Of a stretch of 52,051 nt of DNA, positions 39,949 to 48,044 are shown in pieces. The position numbers and the translations under genes were made by a program. Below the pieces are notes generated by a model that saw only the letters and a list, made by a program, of their open reading frames with translations, ran no database searches and was not told the origin of the DNA. The DNA is from Neoroseomonas terrae (lineage in GTDB: Bacteria; Pseudomonadota; Alphaproteobacteria; Acetobacterales; Acetobacteraceae): positions 1 to 52,051 of the forward strand of contig NZ_JAAEDI010000037.1 of NCBI RefSeq assembly GCF_018129025.1. Direction: 5' to 3'. Numbering within the stretch: position 1 is the stretch's first letter; each line of letters begins with the position of its first letter.

Positions 39949-41814
39949 ATGAATCGTCGCAGCCTCCTGGCGCTTGGCGCCGTCGCCGCCCTTCCCGCCG
40001 CCCTGCCGCGCGGGGTCCGCGCCGCCGTCCCAGCGGGGGGCGACAGGCCGGGGGAAGTGGTGCGAACCCACGCCATGTCGCTGCTGGCGCCGCCGTCGCT
40101 GCCTGCCGATTTCGCGCACTTCCCCTGGGCTGACCCGAATGCGCTGAAGGGCGGGGAAGTGGTCCTGACCCGTCTGGGGTCCTTCGACAGCTTCAACCCC
40201 TATATCCTGCGCGGCACGCCGGATATCGGCGTCGGGTCGATCTACGACACGCTGATGGCGAGCAACCCGGACGAGGCGACCGCCGAATACGGCCTGCTGG
40301 CCGAGACGGTGGAACTGCCGGCCGACCGCAAGGGTGTCAGCTTCGAGCTGCGCGAGATCGCCCGCTGGCACGACGGCCGGCCGGTGACGGCCGAGGACGT
40401 GGTCTTCACCTTCAACGTCCTGCGCACCCAGGGCCGGCCCTTCTTTCGCGCCTATTGGGCCGATGTGACGGAGGTGGTGGCCGAAAGCCCGAAGCGCGTG
40501 ACCTTCCGCTTCAAGGACGCGGGTAACCGCGAACTCGCGCAGATCCTGGGTGACCTGCCAGTGCTGCCGAAGCATTACTGGGAAGGGCGGGACTTCGCAC
40601 GACCGTCGCTCGACGTGCCGCTCGGGTCAGGCCCGTACAGGCTGGAACGCTTCGAGCCGAACCGCAGCGCCGTCTATCGCCGCGTCGATGACTATTGGGC
40701 GCGCGACCTGGGTGTGCGGCGCGGGCAGAACAACATCGACACGCTGCGCTATGAGTATTTCCGCGACACCACCGTGGCCTTCGAAGCCTTCAAGGCCGGC
40801 CACGTCGATTTCCGCACCGAGAACGTCGCCCGGGATTGGGCGACCGGCTACGACTTCCCCGCCGTCCGCCGCGGCCTGGTGAAGAAGGAGGAAGTGCCGC
40901 ACGAGATCCCGACGGGCATGCAGTCCTTCGCGATGAACCTGCGCCGCCCGCTATTCCAGGATGCCCGCGTCCGCCGCGCGCTGATCGAAGTGTTCGACTT
41001 CGAGTGGATGAACGTGAACCTGTTCTACGGGGCCTATAAGCGGACCACGTCCTACTTCTCGAACTCCGACTTCGCATCGCAGGGCCTGCCGCAAGGGCGG
41101 GAACTCGCGATCCTCGAGACCTTCCGCGGCCGCATCCCGGAGACCGTCTTCACCGAGGAATACAAGCTGCCGGTTACCGATGGGACGGGGAACAACCGCG
41201 ACGGCATCCGCCGCGCCCTGGCGCTGCTGCGGCAGGCCGGCTGGACCGTGCGCGACCGGCGGCTGGTGAATGCGCAGGGCCAGCCCTTCGAATTCGAGAT
41301 CCTGCTGCAGGGGGCGACCTTCGAGCGCATCGCGCTGCCCTATGTGCAATGGCTCGAACGCCTGGGCATCAGTGCGCGCGTGCGCACCGTCGACCCGGCG
41401 CAGTATCAGGTGCGCATCGACGCTTTCGACTACGACATGACGGTCGATTCCATCGGCCAGAGCTTCTCCCCGGGCAATGAGCAGCGCGACTTCTTCGGCG
41501 CCGCCAAGGCGCGCGAGAACGGCAGCCGGAACGTCGCCGGCATCGCCGACCCGGCGATCGACGAGCTCGTCGAACTGGTGATCGCCGCCCCGGACTATGA
41601 TGAGCTCGTCGCGCGGACCCGTGCCATGGACCGCGTCCTGCTGCACCACAACTTCGTCATTCCCCAGTGGCACCTGCCGGCCTTCCGCGTCGCCTATTGG
41701 GACAAGTTCGGCCACCCCGCGCGCAACCCGCGCTACGGCCTTGCCTTCCCCTCGGCCTGGTGGATCGATCCGGCGCGCGACCGCGCGCTCGCCGAAGCCC
41801 GCCGCAGCCTGTGA
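39949..41814 (+). CDS. yejA: ABC importer substrate-binding protein, YejA type
   Basis: 621 residues, the large size of YejA-like family-5 proteins. The signal region contains NRRSLLALGAVAALPAALPRG and is Tat-like. Landmarks: FPWADPNALKGGEVVL, FNPYILRGTPDIGVGSIYDTLM, ARWHDGRPVTAEDVVFTFN, GSGPYRLERFEPNRSAVYRR and the C-terminal VIPQWHLPAFRVAYWDKFG. In E. coli the Yej system imports microcin C and peptides; in other bacteria YejABEF is linked to peptide uptake and resistance to antimicrobial peptides. It heads yejABEF, 12 bases before yejB. No ribosome site stands out. Confidence 0.93.
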   Translation: MNRRSLLALGAVAALPAALPRGVRAAVPAGGDRPGEVVRTHAMSLLAPPSLPADFAHFPWADPNALKGGEVVLTRLGSFDSFNPYILRGTPDIGVGSIYDTLMASNPDEATAEYGLLAETVELPADRKGVSFELREIARWHDGRPVTAEDVVFTFNVLRTQGRPFFRAYWADVTEVVAESPKRVTFRFKDAGNRELAQILGDLPVLPKHYWEGRDFARPSLDVPLGSGPYRLERFEPNRSAVYRRVDDYWARDLGVRRGQNNIDTLRYEYFRDTTVAFEAFKAGHVDFRTENVARDWATGYDFPAVRRGLVKKEEVPHEIPTGMQSFAMNLRRPLFQDARVRRALIEVFDFEWMNVNLFYGAYKRTTSYFSNSDFASQGLPQGRELAILETFRGRIPETVFTEEYKLPVTDGTGNNRDGIRRALALLRQAGWTVRDRRLVNAQGQPFEFEILLQGATFERIALPYVQWLERLGISARVRTVDPAQYQVRIDAFDYDMTVDSIGQSFSPGNEQRDFFGAAKARENGSRNVAGIADPAIDELVELVIAAPDYDELVARTRAMDRVLLHHNFVIPQWHLPAFRVAYWDKFGHPARNPRYGLAFPSAWWIDPARDRALAEARRSL

Positions 41815-41826
41815 CGCGCGGCTAGG

Positions 41827-42945
41827 ATGGGTGCCTATCTGATCCGGCGGCTGCTGCTGGTGATCCCGACGCTGCTCGGCATCATCATCATCAACTTCGC
41901 CGTCGTGCAGTTCGCCCCGGGCGGGCCGGTCGAGCAGATGCTGGCCGAGCTGCGCGGCGAAGGGCAGTCGACGCTCGGCCGTGTCACCGGCGAGGGCGGC
42001 GGCGAGATCCGTGGCGCAAACAGCGCTGAACGTGCGGGTGGCGGCGGCGGCGGTGGTCCTGTCGGGACCTATCGCGGCGCTCGGGGCCTGGACCCGTCCA
42101 TCGTCGCCGAGATCGAGCGCAGCTTCGGCTTCGACAAGCCGGCGAGCACGCGCTTCTTCGAAATGATGAAGGGCTACCTGACCTTCGACTTCGGCCGGTC
42201 CCTGTTCCGCGATCGCCCGGTGGTGGACCTGATCCTCGAGAAAATGCCGGTGTCGGTCAGCCTTGGGCTGTGGTCCACGCTGATCATCTACATCGTGTCG
42301 ATCCCGCTCGGCATCCGGAAGGCGGTGAAGGACGGGTCACGCTTCGACATCGCCACATCGGGCGTGGTTCTGGTGGGCTACGCGATCCCGGGCTTCCTCT
42401 TCGCCATCCTGCTCGTCGTCTTCTTCGCCGGTGGATCGTTCTTCCAATGGTTCCCGTTGCGCGGACTGTCGAGCCCCGGCGCCGATACGCTGCCCTTTGC
42501 GCAGCGTGCGCTGGACTACGCCTGGCATATGGCGCTGCCGACGCTGACGCTGGTGATCGGCGGCTTCGCGGGCCTGACCATGCTGACGAAGAACGCCTTC
42601 ATGGACGAGATCGGCAAGCAGTACACCGTGACCGCCCGCGCCAAGGGCAACACCGAGGGCCGCATTTTGTACGGCCACATCTTCCGCAACGCGATGCTGC
42701 TGATCATCGCCGGCTTCCCCGCGGCGTTCATCGGCATCCTGTTCACGGGCGCCCTGCTGACGGAGATCGTCTTTTCGCTCGATGGGCTCGGCCTGCTCGG
42801 CTTCGAAAGCGCGATTCGTCGCGACTATCCCGTGATGTTCGCGACGCTTTACATTTTCACGCTGCTCGGGCTCGTGATGCAGATCGTGGGGGACTTCACC
42901 TACACGCTGGTGGACCCACGGATCGATTTCGAGGCGCGGCGGTGA
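41827..42945 (+). CDS. yejB: Peptide ABC importer permease, YejB type
   Basis: 372 residues. N-terminal helix [21 protein letters not shown] with [11 protein letters not shown], a characteristic of DppB/YejB permeases; then a Gly-rich spacer (around residues 52-80, with a run of glycines) and five more helices. The ATPase-coupling segment is close to [24 protein letters not shown]. The long glycine insert is unusual in composition but lies where YejB proteins carry a loop. The next gene, yejE, is not coupled in the usual way: 298 bp with an inverted pair of repeats separate them. Confidence 0.93.
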   Translation: MGAYLIRRLLLVIPTLLGIIIINFAVVQFAPGGPVEQMLAELRGEGQSTLGRVTGEGGGEIRGANSAERAGGGGGGGPVGTYRGARGLDPSIVAEIERSFGFDKPASTRFFEMMKGYLTFDFGRSLFRDRPVVDLILEKMPVSVSLGLWSTLIIYIVSIPLGIRKAVKDGSRFDIATSGVVLVGYAIPGFLFAILLVVFFAGGSFFQWFPLRGLSSPGADTLPFAQRALDYAWHMALPTLTLVIGGFAGLTMLTKNAFMDEIGKQYTVTARAKGNTEGRILYGHIFRNAMLLIIAGFPAAFIGILFTGALLTEIVFSLDGLGLLGFESAIRRDYPVMFATLYIFTLLGLVMQIVGDFTYTLVDPRIDFEARR

Positions 42946-42961
42946 TGGGTGTCGCGGCTGA

Positions 42962-43228
42962 TTGGAGAGGGGCGCTGCCCCTCTCCAAACCTCACCCCGC
43001 CAAAGGCCGAAAGGCCTTTGGAAACCTTGACTTGGCGATTGGCGCTTCAGGCAGCACGAACGGGCGCGGGCGTTCCGTGCTCAGCACCAAGAGGAATTCC
43101 GGGCTCCATGCACGGCGCGCTCTCCGCAATGGCGAAACACCTGCACTGCCCAGCACCAGGTTGAGGTTTCCAAAGGCCCTTCGGCCTTTGGTGGGGTGGG
43201 GTACGGGGAGGGGCAAAGCCCCTCTCCG
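42962..43228. repeat. Inverted pair of two-hairpin repeats, splitting yejB from yejE
   Basis: The left unit (42962-43029) is hairpin B first: TTGGAGAGGGGC-GCT-GCCCCTCTCCAA, a 12-bp stem, then CCAAAGGCC-GAAA-GGCCTTTGG (43000-43021). The right unit (43151-43228) is the mirror arrangement: CCAAAGGCC-CTTC-GGCCTTTGG (43170-43191), the G-rich linker, then GAGGGGC-AAA-GCCCCTC. Between them about 120 bp of non-repeated sequence lies. The element ends 15 bp before the yejE ATG, so its last bases are close to yejE's ribosome site. There is no transposase and I saw no target duplication. Confidence 0.85.
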
Positions 43229-43243
43229 GGGGAGCAGCGCCCG

Positions 43244-44278
43244 ATGAGCCCCCTGAACACCCGTCGCCTCGCCAACTTCCGGGCGAACCGTCGCGGCTAC
43301 ATCTCCCTCATCGTCTTCGGCTTCCTGTTCTTCTTCACCCTCTTCGCCGAATTCATCGCCAATGATCGTCCGCTGGTGGCGAAGGTGGAGGGGCGTTGGT
43401 TTGTGCCGGTGCTGATGGACTATGCCGAGAGCGACGTGATCGAGGACGGCCTGCCCACGACCGCGGACTGGCATGACCGAGGATTCCAGGAGGAATTCGA
43501 GGCCAAGGGCGGTTGGATGGTCTGGCCGTTGGTGCCGTATTCCTATCGCACGGTGGTGCGGGATCTCGGGCAGCCGGCGCCGTCGCCGCCAAGCTGGAAG
43601 AACTGGCTTGGCACCGATGACCAGGCGCGGGATGTGCTGGCGCGGGTGATCTATGGGTTCCGCATCTCGGTGCTGTTCGGCTTCACGCTGACGATCGTGT
43701 CGTCGTTCTTCGGCATCGCGGCAGGAGCGGTGCAGGGGTTCTATGGCGGGCTGACCGATCTGCTGTTCCAGCGCTTCATCGAGATCTGGTCGGGCATGCC
43801 GCAGCTTTATCTGCTGATCATCCTGGCGAGCATGATCGAGCCGACATTCTGGGTGCTGCTGATCTTCCTGCTTCTGTTTTCCTGGATGGGGCTGACGGGC
43901 GTGGTGCGCGCGGAGTTCCTGCGCGGCCGCAATTTCGACTATGTCCGTGCGGCGAAGGCGCTGGGCGTGGGCGACGCCGTGGTGATGTTCCGCCACATCC
44001 TGCCGAACGCGATGGTGGCGACGCTGACCTTCCTGCCCTTCGTCCTGTCGGGGTCGGTGACGGTGCTGGCGAGCCTCGACTTTCTCGGCTTCGGGCTGCC
44101 GCCGGGTTCGCCGTCGCTGGGGGAGCTGGTGAACCAGGGCAAGAACAACCTGAACGCGCCGTGGCTGGCGATGACGGGCTTCGTCGTGCTCGGTGGGATG
44201 CTGACGCTTTTGATATTCGTGGGTGAGGGCGTGCGCGACGCCTTCGATCCGCGCAAGTTGCCGGGAGGATCGCGATGA
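43244..44278 (+). CDS. yejE: Peptide ABC importer permease, YejE type
   Basis: 344 residues from ATG 43244. N-terminal LNTRRLANFRANRRGYISL and a helix FGFLFFFTLFAEFIAND, a long periplasmic loop with DRPLVAKVEGRWFVPVLMDY typical of YejE, then five helices with the coupling segment YVRAAKALGVGDAVVMFRHILPNA. Together with YejB it forms the channel. A GGGGGAG tract 11 bases before the ATG, at the border of the repeat element, probably serves as ribosome site. The stop overlaps the yejF start by four bases (ATGA), in contrast to the 298-bp gap on the other side. Confidence 0.93.
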   Translation: MSPLNTRRLANFRANRRGYISLIVFGFLFFFTLFAEFIANDRPLVAKVEGRWFVPVLMDYAESDVIEDGLPTTADWHDRGFQEEFEAKGGWMVWPLVPYSYRTVVRDLGQPAPSPPSWKNWLGTDDQARDVLARVIYGFRISVLFGFTLTIVSSFFGIAAGAVQGFYGGLTDLLFQRFIEIWSGMPQLYLLIILASMIEPTFWVLLIFLLLFSWMGLTGVVRAEFLRGRNFDYVRAAKALGVGDAVVMFRHILPNAMVATLTFLPFVLSGSVTVLASLDFLGFGLPPGSPSLGELVNQGKNNLNAPWLAMTGFVVLGGMLTLLIFVGEGVRDAFDPRKLPGGSR

Positions 44279-45960
44279 GCGCGTCCGATGGTCAGAGCAC
44301 CAATGCACTCCACAAAGAGCACGGAGAGCTGAATCGCCCACGCCAGCCGCAGGGTGCGTTGCTGGAGGTGCACAACCTGACGGTGGCGTTCCGCGGCAGT
44401 CCGGTGGTGCAGGGCGTCTCCTTCTCGGTGGAGAAGGGCGAGACGGTCGCGCTGGTGGGCGAATCCGGGTCGGGCAAGTCGGTCACGGCGCTGTCCTGCC
44501 TCCGGCTGCTGCCGGCGGCCGGCGCCAATCCGGAAGGGCGGATCGTGCTGGACGGGACGGATGTGCTGACCGCCGCGCCGGACGAGCTTCGCCGGCTGCG
44601 CGGCGGCGTGGCGGGCATGGTGTTCCAGGAACCCATGACCTCGCTGAACCCGCTGCACACGGTCGAACGGCAGGTGGCGGAGGCGATCACGCTGCATCAG
44701 CCGCTGGCAGGATCGGCGTTGCGCGCGCGGGTGATCGAATTACTGCGCCGCGCTGGGTTCCCGAAGGCGGAAGATCGGCTCGGCGCCTATCCGCACCAGC
44801 TGTCGGGCGGGCAGCGTCAGCGCGTGATGATCGCGGCAGCGCTGGCCAACGATCCGAAGCTGCTGATCGCGGATGAGCCGACCACGGCGCTCGACGTGAC
44901 GATCCAGGCGCAGATCCTGGAACTGCTGGAACGGCTGAAGCGCGAGCTCGGCATGGCGCTGCTGCTGATCACCCACGATCTGAACATCGTGAAGAAACAC
45001 GCGGACCGCGTGGTGGTGATGAAGGATGGCCGCGCCGTCGAACAGGGCGAGGTGAACACCGTCTTCGCCGCACCCCAGCACGACTACACTCGCATGCTGA
45101 TCGCGACCGAACCGAGGGGCCAGCCCGCGCCGGTCGAGGATGGCGCGGCGGAGGTCATGCGCGGCGACGATGTGAAGGTCAGTTTCCCCATCCGCCGCGG
45201 GCTGATGCGCCGCGTGGTGGCGGAGGTAAAGGCCGTCGACGGCGTTTCGCTGAGCGTACGGGAGGGCGAGACGGTCGGGCTGGTCGGGGAATCCGGTTCC
45301 GGCAAGACCACGCTCGGCCTCGCCATGCTGCGGCTGGAGCATAGCGAAGGCGCGATCCACTTTGAGGGGCGCGACATCCAGCCGCTCGACCGCGGGGCGC
45401 TGCGGCCGCTGCGGCGCCGGATGCAGATCGTCTTCCAGGATCCGTTCGGCGCGCTGTCCCCGCGCATGAGCGTCGGTGAGATCGTCGGCGAGGGCCTGGC
45501 GGTGCATGAGGCAGGGCTGAACGCTACGCAGCGCGCCGCGACCGTTGCGACGGCGCTGCAGGAAGTCGGGCTGCAACCGGGCATGGCCGAACGTTATCCG
45601 CATGAGTTCTCAGGCGGGCAGCGGCAACGCATCGCGATCGCGCGCGCCTTGGTGCTGAAGCCCCGCTTCCTGGTGCTGGACGAACCGACCAGCGCGCTCG
45701 ATGTCAGCGTACAGGCGCAGGTGGTCGAGTTGCTGCGCGATCTGCAGGCGAGGCACCGGCTGGCGTATCTGTTCATCTCGCACGATCTTCGGGTCGTGCG
45801 CGCCATGGCGCACCGCATCATCGTGCTGAAGGACGGCAAGGTGGTGGAGGAGGGCGAGGCCGCTCAGGTTGTCGCCGAGCCGCGGGAAGCCTACACCCGG
45901 GCACTCATGGCCGCAGCCTTTGATTTGCGGGCGGAGGCGGCACCGGGACTGCGGAATTGA
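44275..45960 (+). CDS. yejF: Peptide ABC importer ATPase, YejF type (two fused ATP-binding domains)
   Basis: 561 residues with two complete ABC domains. First half: Walker A GESGSGKS, signature [17 protein letters not shown], Walker [14 protein letters not shown]-loop LITHDL. Second half: [39 protein letters not shown] and FISHDL. It energises peptide uptake through YejB and YejE. The first 35 residues before [11 protein letters not shown] are unconserved, so a later start is possible, but the four-base ATGA overlap with yejE supports 44275. Its stop overlaps a following small gene. Confidence 0.95.
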   Translation: MSASDGQSTNALHKEHGELNRPRQPQGALLEVHNLTVAFRGSPVVQGVSFSVEKGETVALVGESGSGKSVTALSCLRLLPAAGANPEGRIVLDGTDVLTAAPDELRRLRGGVAGMVFQEPMTSLNPLHTVERQVAEAITLHQPLAGSALRARVIELLRRAGFPKAEDRLGAYPHQLSGGQRQRVMIAAALANDPKLLIADEPTTALDVTIQAQILELLERLKRELGMALLLITHDLNIVKKHADRVVVMKDGRAVEQGEVNTVFAAPQHDYTRMLIATEPRGQPAPVEDGAAEVMRGDDVKVSFPIRRGLMRRVVAEVKAVDGVSLSVREGETVGLVGESGSGKTTLGLAMLRLEHSEGAIHFEGRDIQPLDRGALRPLRRRMQIVFQDPFGALSPRMSVGEIVGEGLAVHEAGLNATQRAATVATALQEVGLQPGMAERYPHEFSGGQRQRIAIARALVLKPRFLVLDEPTSALDVSVQAQVVELLRDLQARHRLAYLFISHDLRVVRAMAHRIIVLKDGKVVEEGEAAQVVAEPREAYTRALMAAAFDLRAEAAPGLRN

Positions 45961-46424
45961 ACGAACTCGATACGCTGAAGAAGCTGCTGGATGCGGAGCA
46001 CGTCAAACTCGGCATCAGCATCCGTCGCATGAATTCGCCCGGCTCCCCGGTCTATCGCTCGGGGGAGAATGTGTGGCCGCCGGCTGTCGCGCTCGGGGCG
46101 TCCCTCGTTGCGCTGAAATGGGGCGGCATCCCGCTCGAATGGATCGGCATCGAGCAGGGCGGCGCCTGGGCGGGCACCGTGGTGCTGGCGTTGGGCTGCT
46201 GGTGGTGGCTCACGAAGATCATGCCGAAGGTCAAGGACGGCGTGTTCGACCGCAGCGCCACCTATGCCCTGCAATCCCCCGCGCGGTTCGATTCGCTCTG
46301 GAGCCAGGGCGTATTGAGTCTCTACGCGAAGATGCCCGACGGGACCGAGCGCGCCGCGACACAGCGCGATTCCTGGCGGGCCTTCGTCACCGCAATCGAT
46401 CAGGAACTGGAGGGGCAAGGCTGA
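45957..46424 (+). CDS. Small membrane protein of unknown function, coupled to yejF
   Basis: 155 residues. The apparent start is TTG, overlapping the yejF stop as TTGA; no ATG lies at a better position. The N-terminal helix [21 protein letters not shown] is followed by two hydrophobic segments (about 38-55 and 68-86, the latter AGTVVLALGCWWWLTKI) and a soluble C-terminus of about 65 residues with a SLWSQGVLSLYAKMPDG segment. I do not recognise a family. Overlaps with yejF before and ghrA after (one base) place it in the same translation unit, so it could serve the importer or be a passenger. Confidence 0.7.
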   Translation: MNELDTLKKLLDAEHVKLGISIRRMNSPGSPVYRSGENVWPPAVALGASLVALKWGGIPLEWIGIEQGGAWAGTVVLALGCWWWLTKIMPKVKDGVFDRSATYALQSPARFDSLWSQGVLSLYAKMPDGTERAATQRDSWRAFVTAIDQELEGQG

Positions 46425-47356
46425 TGGCCGTCCTGCTGTCCACCAAGAAGAACACCATGCAGGACTGGAAGGCGGCGCTGCTGGCCGTCGATCCGTCCCT
46501 CGACGTGCGGCTGTTTCCCGATGTCGGGGACCCGCCCGAGATCGAGGCCGCGGTGGTATGGACCGCGCACGACATGATGGAGCTGCGCCGGTACCCGAAC
46601 CTGCGCGTCATCGTGTCCATGGGCGCCGGCGTCGATCACCTGTTCCGCCCGCCCGGGCCGCCGCCGGGCGTGCCGGTGGCGCGGCTGCTGGATACGCGGC
46701 TGACGCAGGGCATGACCGAATGGGTGTTGCTGAACGTGTTGCGCTTCCATCGGCAGGACCCCGAGTATCGTGATCTGCAGGCGCGCAAGGTTTGGCTCGA
46801 ACTGCCTGCACCCGAAACCTCCGGGCGGCGGATCGGCATGCTTGGCCTCGGCGAGCTCGGTAGCGACGCGGCCCGCGCGCTGCGGGCGCTCGGCTTCCCG
46901 GTGCTGGGGTGGTCGCGGCGCCCCAAGGCGGTTGATGGCGTGGAGACCTTCCATGGCGCAGACGGCCTGCTGGCCATGGCTGCCAAGGCCGAGATCCTGG
47001 TCTGCCTGTTGCCGCTGACGCCCGAGACGCGGGGTGTGATCGATGCGCGGCTGCTGGGCGCGATGAAGCCGGGCGGCTTCCTGATCAATGCTGCGCGCGG
47101 CGGCCACATGGTCGGGGCGGATGTGCTGGCGGCGCTCGATTCCGGTCACCTGGCCGGTGCCGCGCTCGACGTCTTTGAGCCGGAGCCGCTGCCGGAGGAC
47201 AGCCCCTTCTGGACGCATCCGAAGGTGATCCTGACGCCGCATGCGGCGAGCATCACCATCCCGTCCAGCGCGGCGCCGCAGGTGGTAGAAAACATCCACC
47301 GGGCACGGGCCGGTCAGCCACTCATCAATCTGGTGGATTTCTCGGCGGGGTACTGA
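46424..47356 (+). CDS. Glyoxylate/hydroxypyruvate reductase A-like 2-hydroxyacid dehydrogenase
   Basis: 310 residues from the ATG that overlaps the previous stop by one base (TGATG). It has the short N-terminal domain of GhrA-type enzymes, with SMGAGVDHLF and TQGMTEWVLLNVLRFHR, then the cofactor motif IGMLGLGELGSDAARAL, catalytic Arg in NAARGGHMV, Glu in DVFEPEPLP and His in LTPHAASIT. GhrA reduces glyoxylate and hydroxypyruvate with NADPH; other 2-oxo acids are possible. Its last-gene position in the yej transcript suggests a transcriptional link only. A paired repeat begins nine bases after the stop. Confidence 0.9.
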   Translation: MAVLLSTKKNTMQDWKAALLAVDPSLDVRLFPDVGDPPEIEAAVVWTAHDMMELRRYPNLRVIVSMGAGVDHLFRPPGPPPGVPVARLLDTRLTQGMTEWVLLNVLRFHRQDPEYRDLQARKVWLELPAPETSGRRIGMLGLGELGSDAARALRALGFPVLGWSRRPKAVDGVETFHGADGLLAMAAKAEILVCLLPLTPETRGVIDARLLGAMKPGGFLINAARGGHMVGADVLAALDSGHLAGAALDVFEPEPLPEDSPFWTHPKVILTPHAASITIPSSAAPQVVENIHRARAGQPLINLVDFSAGY

Positions 47357-47364
47357 GGCCATCC

Positions 47365-47555
47365 GGAGAGGGGCAGCGCCCCTCTCCAGACCTCACCCCA
47401 CCAGGATGCTGGGCATCCTGGACCGCAATCTGTCGGTGCTGGTCACGACGGTCAGCGCAGTTCGCGCATAAGCGGCTCGCTGCATTCTTCGGCCGGCGGC
47501 GCCTCGACGATCGCAAAGGCCTTTCGGCCTTTGCTGGGGAGGGCAGAGCCCCTCC
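47365..47555. repeat. Inverted pair of two-hairpin repeats with altered stems, between ghrA and marR
   Basis: Left unit: GGAGAGGGGC-AGC-GCCCCTCTCC (47365-47387), linker AGACCTCACCCCA, then CCAGGATGC-TGG-GCATCCTGG (47401-47421). This second stem replaces the CCAAAGGCC stem of the other copies with different sequence yet pairs perfectly. Right unit, inverted: GCAAAGGCC-TTTC-GGCCTTTGC (47513-47534), whose outer pair is swapped from C-G to G-C, then a decayed hairpin B around 47536-47555. It fills the space between two convergent genes and may end both transcripts. Confidence 0.8.
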
Positions 47556-47558
47556 TCG

Positions 47559-47954
47559 TCACACCGCGCGCAGCGCCGGCTGTTCGGCCGCCGGCAGCAG
47601 CTTGGCCTCGGTCGTGCCCTTCACGGCCTCGGTCATCACGCCGCGCAGGTCCTGCAGGAAGGTCGTCCCCTTCGGGGTGCGCTGCACCAGAACGCTGCGG
47701 CGATCGGCCGGGTCGACCTTGCGGCGCGCCAGGTCAAGTTCGCCGAGGCGGTCGAGCGCCCGGGTGATCGCCGGCTTGGACACGTTCAGGTCGGCCGCCA
47801 GGCCGCGAACCGTGTGCGGGCCTTCGCTCAAGTAGACGGTCAGCAGCACGGCAAGCTGGCGGGCGGACAGATCGGGCCCGTCGCTACGCACCAGGGCGAC
47901 GATCGTTTCGCGCAGGATGCCGATCTGCTGATCGGGGTTGCCAGGGAGAGTCAT
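47559..47954 (-). CDS. MarR-family transcriptional regulator
   Basis: 131 residues. The winged-helix part reads LSARQLAVLLTVYLSEGPHTVRGLAADLNVSKPAITRALDRLGELDLARR, with the Asp-Pro-x-Asp-Arg-Arg wing (VDPADRRSVLVQRT), and flanking helices for the dimer. MarR proteins are usually ligand-released repressors that act on neighbouring genes. The neighbours are the convergent repeat region and, upstream on the same strand, an aminopeptidase gene whose transcript may run into it. A GGGCGG-TGAAG-CCGCCC inverted repeat at 47977-47993, 23 bp before the start, could be its operator or part of a terminator for the upstream gene. Confidence 0.88.
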   Translation of the reverse strand: MTLPGNPDQQIGILRETIVALVRSDGPDLSARQLAVLLTVYLSEGPHTVRGLAADLNVSKPAITRALDRLGELDLARRKVDPADRRSVLVQRTPKGTTFLQDLRGVMTEAVKGTTEAKLLPAAEQPALRAV

Positions 47955-48017
47955 GGCTTCTTCCTTACAGTGCTTGGGGCGGTGAAGCCGCCCGTAGATG
48001 CCTTTGCGGCAGGAAAC

Positions 48018-48044
48018 GCGGCAGGCATCTCAAGGGCCTGCCGC
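48018..48044 (-). terminator. 9-bp hairpin across the aminopeptidase stop codon
   Basis: GCGGCAGGC (48018-48026) pairs with GCCTGCCGC (48036-48044) around a 9-base loop that contains the aminopeptidase stop (48030-48032). On the minus strand the stem is followed by GTTTCC. Overlap of a terminator-like stem with the stop codon is unusual but possible in compact GC-rich genomes. Confidence 0.4.

Noticed and set aside
42962..43228. Insertion sequence or MITE with a transposase partner
   Set aside because: No transposase frame and no target duplication could be seen, so only a repeat is claimed.
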